From the NCBI GenBank assembly GCA_949283785.1, contig CASDTR010000065.1:1-62607 (forward strand): a DNA stretch of 62,607 bases, read 5' to 3'. This document shows positions 8,513 through 15,102 of the stretch, in pieces (position 1 is the first letter of the stretch; each line of letters opens with the position of its first letter). The position numbers were made by a program, and so were the translations under genes. The DNA comes from an uncultured Oscillospiraceae bacterium. Its GTDB lineage: Bacteria; Bacillota; Clostridia; Oscillospirales; Acutalibacteraceae. The notes beneath the pieces were generated by a model. It saw only the letters and a list, made by a program, of their open reading frames with translations. It had not been told where the DNA came from and searched no databases.

Positions 8513-10156
8513 ATGAAAACAAATCTTCTCTGTTTGAGAAAAAATGAACTCAGAGGATTGCACGCGGAAATTGCCGTATGCGACGCGGCTGCCCCGTACG
8601 GGCTCGAAGAGGAAAACTGCAAAAGCTTCTCTAACGAGGAAAGCTTTTTCAGGTGCCTTTCCGAAATTTCCGAGGAAGGAACACTGACGATTCTCGCCGT
8701 TGATACAGAGGTTTTCCTCAGCACAAAATCTGCTCTTTTTTCTGCTTTATCTCTTAATTGCGAATACAGCAAAACAATTTCGGAACGTATAAACCCCGAC
8801 ACGGCTGAAAGGAAAAAGCACTGCGAAGTGCCCGCAGGGGCCACCGTACTTCCGTCCGACGACGGTCTCTTTTCAGGCTTTGCCTTTAAAAAAGGAAAAT
8901 ACAATATTGTTTTTCTTCCCCTCGGCGATAAAATTACGCAGCAGTGCCTTGGAGATTCATTCTACAATTATCTTGAGCCGACAGATGAGGTGAAATCGGT
9001 TGCGGAAAATAACGATAATGATATGTCTGACGTGCTGAACGTTATTTCCGAAAGTGCTCTCGATGCATGCCGTATTCTTCGAGACATGGGATTTCAAGCC
9101 GCTTTATCCGTTTCCCTTTCCGCTGAAAAAATCTGCAATCTTCTGCCTAAGATGGATGAAATTAAATTTCTTCACCCCCCCATTGAAAGAAATAATTTTT
9201 CTCCGAAAAATTATGCGGCTCAGCTCGCAAGAGAAGCTGCAGCACGCTCCGGTGTGAAGATAGGAGCAAGTATCACCAATGCTTTCAAGGTCCAGGCAGA
9301 CGGCGAGACAAAGGTGTTCCTTTGTGTTGCCGTAGCCGACAGCGAAGCGGCCAAAGTCAAAAAGATATACGCTCAGCCTAATGAGGCGCCAATTGCTCTT
9401 ACTGTCTGCGCAATTGAAACAGTTCTCGATATGATCAAAGGACAGGCTGTAAGAGGGAAAACCGTAATATCAGAGGACGATGAAGATAAGATAAGTGTGC
9501 TCGCCCCTTCGATCACGAAGAACACTCGCAAAAAAATAACTGCAGGTACTATCTGCGCTGGCGCCACAGCTCTCGTGCTGTGTCTTTCCATAGCTGTCGG
9601 AGCAATCATCATTAATCATAACGATGTCCCCGTCTCCACTAAGCCCGGTACAACCCAGGAAAATATCGGCGCAGATGACGAAATACCTGAGGAATATAAA
9701 AATTTCTGGGACTATTTGTTTTCCTCAGACAAAGATGAAGAATCTGACGATGTAGATTCGGATGAAGATACGCCTTACATTGACGGAGAATCGGATAATA
9801 ACGGAACTTCTCACGGCAATTCTTCGGACGATGAAACTTCGGCTTCCAATGAAACACAGCCGAGCACCAATCCTTCAGAGCCCGGAACGGGAACAACTGA
9901 AAGGCCGACAGAACAGCCTACGGGAGAAAGTCCTACCGAAAGCAGGCCCACTGAACCCGGCACGGAAAAGCCCACCGAAGCTCCTACAGAGCCTACTACC
10001 GAAGCTCCTACAGAGCCTACTACCGAAGCTCCCACCGAGCCTCCCACTCAATCTCCTACAGAACCCACCACTGAGCCTTCAACTGAACCTCCCGCTCCTT
10101 CTTCAGAACCGAGCGCTGAAAACGAGAATATACCCGTCCCTCAGGATTTACAGTAA
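8513..10156 (+). CDS. Membrane protein: degenerate CinA-like cytoplasmic domain, TM helix, Thr/Pro/Glu-rich tail
   Basis: 547 residues, function unknown. I align residues 45-155 with the second half of the CinA MoCF domain: the PAGATVLPSDDGLFSGFAFK stretch (107-126) matches the CinA stretch at residues 121-140, and VFLPL (133-137) matches CLPGP. Residues 180-305 align with the CinA amidase domain: RDMGFQAALSVSLSAEKICN (190-209) sits on the ESCTAG region, and GASITNAFKV (251-260) on SVTGIAGP. The GGLGPTADD and ESCTAG catalytic motifs are both lost. One TM helix follows (342-367), then an acidic and Thr/Pro/Glu-repeat outer region to the end. It has no sorting signal or C-terminal anchor. The start has a GGAAAGG site 8 nt upstream. 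The CinA kinship is my inference. Confidence 0.85.
   Translation: MKTNLLCLRKNELRGLHAEIAVCDAAAPYGLEEENCKSFSNEESFFRCLSEISEEGTLTILAVDTEVFLSTKSALFSALSLNCEYSKTISERINPDTAERKKHCEVPAGATVLPSDDGLFSGFAFKKGKYNIVFLPLGDKITQQCLGDSFYNYLEPTDEVKSVAENNDNDMSDVLNVISESALDACRILRDMGFQAALSVSLSAEKICNLLPKMDEIKFLHPPIERNNFSPKNYAAQLAREAAARSGVKIGASITNAFKVQADGETKVFLCVAVADSEAAKVKKIYAQPNEAPIALTVCAIETVLDMIKGQAVRGKTVISEDDEDKISVLAPSITKNTRKKITAGTICAGATALVLCLSIAVGAIIINHNDVPVSTKPGTTQENIGADDEIPEEYKNFWDYLFSSDKDEESDDVDSDEDTPYIDGESDNNGTSHGNSSDDETSASNETQPSTNPSEPGTGTTERPTEQPTGESPTESRPTEPGTEKPTEAPTEPTTEAPTEPTTEAPTEPPTQSPTEPTTEPSTEPPAPSSEPSAENENIPVPQDLQ
9977..10048 (+). repeat. Three 24-bp tandem repeats encoding EAPTEPTT
   Basis: Two exact and one diverged copy of a 24-bp unit (9977-10000, 10001-10024, 10025-10048) encode the wall-type PTEAPTEPTTE tail. 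The number of units is probably variable between strains. Confidence 0.85.
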
Positions 10157-10230
10157 GGGACATGTGATTTACCTCTTTGATTTAACCAAAAAAGTTACCG
10201 TTAATAAAAGAGCATATGGAGAATAATCCT

Positions 10231-12387
10231 ATGAAATCCTATTTTCTCTGTCTTAGAAAAAAAGATAGCGAAACCTCAAAGGCGGAAGCCGTCATTTTGC
10301 GTTCGGCAGCCTGTATCAGCATAAAAAGAGAAAACTGTCAAAGCTATAATAACGCAAGGGAATTTTTCCTCCGCCTGTCTGAGATTTCATCAGAAGCATC
10401 CGCCGTAATCATGGCCGTCGACAGGGAATTCTTTGTCAACGCCAAGCGCATGGTATGTTCGCTTTTTTCGCTTAAGTGTGCTGAATGCGAAGAGTTGGCG
10501 CGTATTTGCAATAAGGATGAAGATCTTGAAACTCACTGCACCATGCCGGAAAACAGCGCTGTTTTTATGACCGAAGACGGGTTGTTTTCGGGATTTGCAG
10601 TCAAAAAAGATAATCTGCATCTTATATTCCTGCCTCTCGATAACGACAGAATACCTAAATGCGAAAAGGCTGTTAAAAGATACATTTCGGAAAATTTTCC
10701 CTGTGAGAACTCAGATGACTCCTCAAATGACAGCGGAGAATACGGCAGCTCCACAGAGCGGGCTTTTTTTGAGTTGGATGACCTTCTCAGCGAATCACGG
10801 CTTAAAGCCTTTGTCTCCGTTTCGCCCGGCGGGAAAAAGGTCCTTAATAAATTCCCTAAAAAGGAAACAATCAGCTTTTTTACTTCTGAGCTCAAACGAG
10901 ACGGTAATTCACCAAAAACTTACGCCGCCCTTTTAGCGAAGGAAGCCTCTGAACGTTCAGGGTCAAATATAGGAGCAAGCATTACTCACGCTTTTAAAGT
11001 AGAGGGCGACAATCAAGATAAGTGCTTCGTTGTTGTCGCCGTAGCCAACAGCGAAAACGCAAGGGTCAAAAAAGTCTGCGCAGAGGAAGACGAAAGCGTA
11101 GGAGCACTCATATTCCGTGCGGCGGGTATTGCCTTTGAAATGCTGGCAAAAACTCTTCGAAACGGTCTCACAGCAGAAACTGCTTCAGCATCTTCTTCCG
11201 AAACTAAAAAACCTCATGTAAAGCACCGGAAGTTTTTAATAGCGGGAATCTGCGCTGCCGTAATAGCCTTCCTTTCTATCGCTTTAAGTGTTGGATACTT
11301 CATGGCACGGGCAAACAGCAGCTCAGTGCCTTCAAATTCGGAAATCGTTAAAAACTATGACGATACCGATGATCGTCACGGAGAAGTGGCTCTCATACCG
11401 GACACATTCGTATATGAGGATGTCTTGGATACCCAAGGTGATGAAAGCGCGTCCGAAACTAGTGAAACCCAATCGGGAACCGAGAACGAGACTTCCTCCG
11501 AAGAGGAAATCTCCGCGACTGAAGGCACCTCATCGACACATCCCGCGACAGAAAAGCCTGAGCCAACTACCATAAAAGAAACCGCCACCTCCCCCCCTGT
11601 TTCCGACGGCACCTTCTTATTCACTGTCTACGGATACGGTCATGGAGTCGGCATGAGCCAATACGGCGCTGACTACTTTGCGAAACAGGGCTGGAGTTAC
11701 GACAAAATTCTCACATATTATTATACGGGAACAACTGTACTTGATGACCCCAACATGCCCGAAACCTTAAAGGTAAACGGCAAAGACGTGGAAACGAGTC
11801 TCGCCGTTGCAATGGTCGTACAGGGTGAAACGGGACCGAGCTTCCATACGGAGGCACTCAAAGCACAGGCAGCTGCAGCGTATACATACGCCATGAGAAA
11901 CGCAGGCTCCTGTGACGGGCTGTACGCCGTCTCAAATCCGTCACAGACGGTCATAAACGCCGTCAACGCCGTTAAAGGGAAATACGTCTCATATAACGGC
12001 ACCTACATAAACGCCGTTTTCTTCGCCTATTCAGGAGGCAGCACAGTATCCTCTTCTTCGGTATGGGGCTCAACGGTAAATTATCCCTATCTTGTCCCCG
12101 TTGACAGCTCATCGGACCTTAAGCTCAGCAACTGCAAAACTCAGGTGCGCATTTCCGCCTCCGAAATGAAAAAAAGAGCCTATGATTCCTACGGCGTCGC
12201 ACTTACGGGAGACCCTTCCTCATGGCTTAAAATACTGAGCCACGACAACTCCACGGGAACAGGCGTCGGGTATGTTTCTCAAATTTCCATGGGCGGCAAG
12301 GTCTTAAGCGGAAACCAGTTCCGCACCTATGTAATGGACTACGACATACGCTCCCATTGCTTCTCCGTTGAATTTATACCGAATTAA
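10231..12387 (+). CDS. Membrane protein: degenerate CinA-like domain, TM helix, circularly permuted SpoIID/LytB domain
   Basis: 718 residues from the ATG at 10231 (GGAG at 10218-10221). The upstream ATG at 10216 contains that site, and the paralogue also starts MK..xLCLRK. Residues 1-310 repeat the degenerate CinA architecture of the preceding gene (ENCQSYNN, EDGLFSGFAVK, LIFLPL, GASITHAFKV). A TM helix (333-356) and a Ser/Thr/Glu linker (370-455) follow. Residues 462-718 are a SpoIID/LytB domain, the family that trims peptidoglycan glycan strands at sporulation septa or enhances wall amidases. GHGVGMSQYGA (470-480) comes before QGETGPSFHTEALKAQAAAA (531-550), the reverse of the usual order. 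The catalytic-type Glu (E533) is kept. A terminator follows. Confidence 0.88.
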   Translation: MKSYFLCLRKKDSETSKAEAVILRSAACISIKRENCQSYNNAREFFLRLSEISSEASAVIMAVDREFFVNAKRMVCSLFSLKCAECEELARICNKDEDLETHCTMPENSAVFMTEDGLFSGFAVKKDNLHLIFLPLDNDRIPKCEKAVKRYISENFPCENSDDSSNDSGEYGSSTERAFFELDDLLSESRLKAFVSVSPGGKKVLNKFPKKETISFFTSELKRDGNSPKTYAALLAKEASERSGSNIGASITHAFKVEGDNQDKCFVVVAVANSENARVKKVCAEEDESVGALIFRAAGIAFEMLAKTLRNGLTAETASASSSETKKPHVKHRKFLIAGICAAVIAFLSIALSVGYFMARANSSSVPSNSEIVKNYDDTDDRHGEVALIPDTFVYEDVLDTQGDESASETSETQSGTENETSSEEEISATEGTSSTHPATEKPEPTTIKETATSPPVSDGTFLFTVYGYGHGVGMSQYGADYFAKQGWSYDKILTYYYTGTTVLDDPNMPETLKVNGKDVETSLAVAMVVQGETGPSFHTEALKAQAAAAYTYAMRNAGSCDGLYAVSNPSQTVINAVNAVKGKYVSYNGTYINAVFFAYSGGSTVSSSSVWGSTVNYPYLVPVDSSSDLKLSNCKTQVRISASEMKKRAYDSYGVALTGDPSSWLKILSHDNSTGTGVGYVSQISMGGKVLSGNQFRTYVMDYDIRSHCFSVEFIPN

Positions 12388-12417
12388 AATACAAAACAAA
12401 ATCAGACATTATTAACA

Positions 12418-12442
12418 GGGAGATATTTCGTCTCCCTATTTT
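12418..12442 (+). terminator. Intrinsic terminator of the cinA-sortase operon
   Basis: GGGAGA (12418-12423) and TCTCCC (12431-12436) with a TATTTTTATT tail, 30 bp after the last gene of the operon. Confidence 0.85.
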
Positions 12443-12606
12443 TATTAAACGCGATATATAGGATTTCGCCCTGAATACGCCGCGTAAAATAAAAAAGCAA
12501 CTGTCGGTTGACACATTGCATGGCGCCGATTGGTGGAAGCAACTCTGCAATTCGTGTATACTCGCTTTACAAACAGAACAAAATCCATTTTAAAGGAGCA
12601 TTGCTT

Positions 12607-13593
12607 ATGATATTCGCTGATAAGCTCATTGAGCTTCGCAAAAAAAGCGGCTGGTCCCAGGAGGAACTGGCGGAACAGATGAACGTTACAAGACAATCCG
12701 TTTCAAAATGGGAAGGAGCTCAGTCGGTCCCAGATCTTGAAAAAATCATTCAGCTTTCTAAGCTGTTCGGCGTGAGCACCGATTATTTGCTTAAAGATGA
12801 AATAGAGATAAAGGAAAAATCGTCGGAGTCTTTAAAGACGGAGGAAAAGCTTAACGTTCGCCGCGTATCAATGGAGGAAGCAAATAAATTCCTTTACGCC
12901 AAGGTGCAAACGGCCAAGACAATAGCCCTCGGTGTGCTTTTGTGCATCATCTCCCCTATCTGTCTGATGATTTTGGGAGTTATGAGCGAAACCCCTGCTT
13001 ACGGCATATCCGAAAATACAGCGGCAGGCATAGGAATGATTACTTTGCTCATATTTATCGCAGCCGCAGTCACATTATTTATTCTGAGCGGGAGCAAAAC
13101 TTCGGCTTTTGAATTTCTCGAAAACGAAATTTTCGAGACCGTCTACGGTGTGAGCGGCATGGTAAAGGAAAGAAAAGAGGAGTACCGCGAAACCTACACA
13201 AAAAACATAGCCATAGGCGTTTGCTTCTGCGTGCTTTCTTTGATCCCTCTTTTTTCAGCAATCATTATAAGCGAAAAGGACCTATTTATAGCCTCTATGG
13301 CAGCGGTCATGCTGGCGCTTATCGGCGTGGGAGTAAATTTCATCGTTAAAACCTGCATTATATGGGAAAGCTTCGATAAGCTCTTACAGGAAGGCGAGTA
13401 CTCAAAAAGTAAGAAAAAGGAAAAAATCGCCTCGGCAAAGGTCAATACGGTGTACTGGTCAGTCGTGACTGCAGCGTATCTGGCGTACAGCTTTATAAGC
13501 TTTAACTGGCATTTCAGCTGGATAATATGGCCCGTAGCGGCAGTGCTTTATCCAGCAGTGATAGCGATATTTCCCTCGCGCAAAGAAAAATAA
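12607..13593 (+). CDS. XRE-family helix-turn-helix regulator with membrane domain
   Basis: 328 residues from the ATG at 12607, 8 nt after AAAGGAG (12592-12598). A 33-residue longer reading runs through the promoter region and is rejected. Residues 1-66 form a Cro/C1-type HTH (WSQEELAEQMNVTRQSVSKWE, LFGVSTDYLL). After a charged linker come about five hydrophobic helices in the C-terminal two thirds, so the DNA-binding head would sit on the cytoplasmic face of the membrane. This architecture is common in Clostridia and mostly uncharacterised. A TATACT box at 12557-12562 is a plausible -10. Targets are unknown. It is flanked by terminators and so is expressed alone. Confidence 0.88.
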   Translation: MIFADKLIELRKKSGWSQEELAEQMNVTRQSVSKWEGAQSVPDLEKIIQLSKLFGVSTDYLLKDEIEIKEKSSESLKTEEKLNVRRVSMEEANKFLYAKVQTAKTIALGVLLCIISPICLMILGVMSETPAYGISENTAAGIGMITLLIFIAAAVTLFILSGSKTSAFEFLENEIFETVYGVSGMVKERKEEYRETYTKNIAIGVCFCVLSLIPLFSAIIISEKDLFIASMAAVMLALIGVGVNFIVKTCIIWESFDKLLQEGEYSKSKKKEKIASAKVNTVYWSVVTAAYLAYSFISFNWHFSWIIWPVAAVLYPAVIAIFPSRKEK

Positions 13594-13614
13594 TCCCGCT
13601 GCAACAGATTAACA

Positions 13615-13659
13615 ACACAAAGGAGCGGGAAGCTTACACTGTCCCTCCTTTGTGTTTGT
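13615..13659 (+). terminator. Intrinsic terminator of the XRE gene
   Basis: ACACAAAGGAG..GGG pairs with CCCTCCTTTGTGT, followed by a short TTTGT tail. Confidence 0.75.
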
Positions 13660-13722
13660 CGATAATGCGATTTTACTGTTTACAGCGCTGCTGAAAAAAA
13701 TTTATAAGGTTAAAACATTATT

Positions 13723-13750
13723 TTGCAAAGCATAAAAAATATTGTATTAT
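13723..13750 (+). promoter_or_regulatory. Promoter of a stand-alone small RNA
   Basis: TTGCAA (13723-13728) and TATTAT (13745-13750) with a 16-bp spacer. No open reading frame with a ribosome binding site follows on this strand before the terminator at 13948. Confidence 0.55.
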
Positions 13751-13756
13751 GAGGCT

Positions 13757-13981
13757 TTTTCTTATACAATCCCTCTGTCTATATGAAGCTGTCTCGCGGG
13801 CGGGTATAGTTAGTTTTTACCGCAACTCAGTGCGCGACATGCCTGTAAGCTCAGCTTGTCAATCCCTCTGTCACGGTTTGAGCCGCGGCATCTCACTTTA
13901 CACAAGGGAGACAGTGGTTAGTGCTGAATTTTAGTTATTTGGCAGTCAAAAGCGGACAGCTTACGCTGTCCGCTTTTACTT
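13757..13981 (+). ncRNA. Candidate structured small RNA, about 225 nt, 6S-like rod shape
   Basis: A promoter-to-terminator unit without a credible reading frame. The transcript can fold as a rod: CTGTCTC (13789-13795) with GAGACAG (13908-13914), AGTG (13829-13832) with CACT (13894-13897), ATGCC (13839-13843) with GGCAT (13887-13891), and GCTCA (13849-13853) with TGAGC (13879-13883). A small GCGG..CCGC hairpin sits in the large internal bulge. A 13-nt sequence CAATCCCTCTGTC occurs twice, once in the 5' single strand (13767-13779) and once in the apical loop (13860-13872). The closed end, open middle and capped rod recall 6S RNA. The C-rich repeats also resemble the anti-Shine-Dalgarno seeds of Gram-positive regulatory RNAs. 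The family is not identified. Confidence 0.5.
13948..13981. terminator. Terminator between the small RNA and pfkA
   Basis: AAAAGCGGACAGC (13948-13960), TTAC loop, GCTGTCCGCTTTT (13965-13977), then ACTTTT. The stem is symmetric and lies between convergent units, so it can serve both strands. Confidence 0.85.
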
Positions 13982-14000
13982 TTCTGTACGTATATTGAAA

Positions 14001-15077
14001 TCAGTCGCCGAAGCTTATGCCAAGATCACGGGCGGATTTTACAACCTCGCTGTCGGTAGGGACATATTTGAGCTTGCCCGCCACTTCCGAAAGGGGAACG
14101 GGTACGATATTTTCGCCCTTTACGGCCACCATACAGCCGAACTGCTTTTTCTTGACGAGTTCCGCCGCCGCAGTACCCAGCCTTGTGGAAAGGACTCTGT
14201 CATAGGCGTTGGGGTCTCCGCCTCGCTGAATATGGCCCGGAACACAAACCCTTATCTCTCTGCCCATTTCCTTTTCTATCTCGGCCGCCAGCTCATAGCC
14301 TTTTGATGAGAAGGGACTCTGAGCCAGCTTGGCTTTGCGCTCTTTCTTTGAAAGAGCCGCGTCCTCTTTGGAAATTGCTCCCTCTGCTACGGCAATAATC
14401 GAGAAATTTTTGCCTGCTTTCTCTCTGCTCTTGAGAGCCTTTACAACGGATTTGATGTCATATGGGATCTCGGGAAGGAGTATTATGTCCGCACCTCCCG
14501 CTATGCCTGCGTAAAGAGTGAGCCAGCCGACTTTGTGTCCCATGATTTCCACAATGAACACTCTACCATGGGAGGTTGCGGTGGTGTGTATGCAGTCAAT
14601 TACGTTTGTGGCCACTGCCACGGCGCTCTGGAATCCGAAGGTCTCGTCGGTGCCCCAGATATCATTATCTATTGTTTTGGGCATCGTGACAACGTTGAGA
14701 CCCTCTTCCGAAAGCAGGTTCGCTGTTTTATGGGTTCCGTTTCCTCCAAGGATAACTATTGCGTCAAGACCCAGCTTCTTATAGTTTTTCTTCATTTCGG
14801 CGACTTTATCGACACCTGTCTCATCTATGACCCGCATGAGCTTAAAAGGACGGCGGGAGGTTCCGAGAATGGTGCCGCCCCTTGTAAGTATACCCGAAAA
14901 GTCCTCTTTTTTCATAAGTTTCCAGTCGTTTTCAATAAGGCCTCTGTATCCGTCGGCAAAGCCGTAAATTTCAACATCTTCTTCAAATTCAGTATAAAGC
15001 GCTTTCGCCAGACCTCTCAGAGCAGGGTTAAGTCCCTGACAGTCTCCTCCGCTTGTAAGCACGCCGATCTTTTTCAT
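14001..15077 (-). CDS. pfkA: 6-phosphofructokinase
   Basis: Phosphorylates fructose 6-phosphate in glycolysis. The 358-residue protein carries the PFK signatures SGGDCQGLNPALRG (9-22), ILGGNGTHKTA (109-119), PKTIDNDIWGTDETFGFQSA (133-152) and CVPGHIQRGG. Of the two positions that separate ATP from pyrophosphate enzymes, the first is Gly (G114, ATP-type) and the second Lys (K134, pyrophosphate-type). This mixed state is found in some ATP-dependent members of the PPi-related branch. The usual Asp of GGDG is Asn (N113). The phosphoryl donor is therefore not settled by sequence. It follows ppk by 25 bp in one operon. Confidence 0.95.
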   Translation of the reverse strand: MKKIGVLTSGGDCQGLNPALRGLAKALYTEFEEDVEIYGFADGYRGLIENDWKLMKKEDFSGILTRGGTILGTSRRPFKLMRVIDETGVDKVAEMKKNYKKLGLDAIVILGGNGTHKTANLLSEEGLNVVTMPKTIDNDIWGTDETFGFQSAVAVATNVIDCIHTTATSHGRVFIVEIMGHKVGWLTLYAGIAGGADIILLPEIPYDIKSVVKALKSREKAGKNFSIIAVAEGAISKEDAALSKKERKAKLAQSPFSSKGYELAAEIEKEMGREIRVCVPGHIQRGGDPNAYDRVLSTRLGTAAAELVKKKQFGCMVAVKGENIVPVPLSEVAGKLKYVPTDSEVVKSARDLGISFGD

Positions 15078-15102
15078 TTCAACATCCGCTCCTTTTATTT
15101 AG

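Noticed and set aside
8513-10156. Reading the PTE-rich protein as a sortase substrate
   Set aside because: There is no LPxTG- or NPxTN-like motif and no hydrophobic C-terminal anchor: it ends in PVPQDLQ.
13749-13934. 61-codon open frame beginning at the small RNA promoter
   Set aside because: Its ATG overlaps the -10 box itself, it has no ribosome binding site, and the sequence is better explained as structured RNA.
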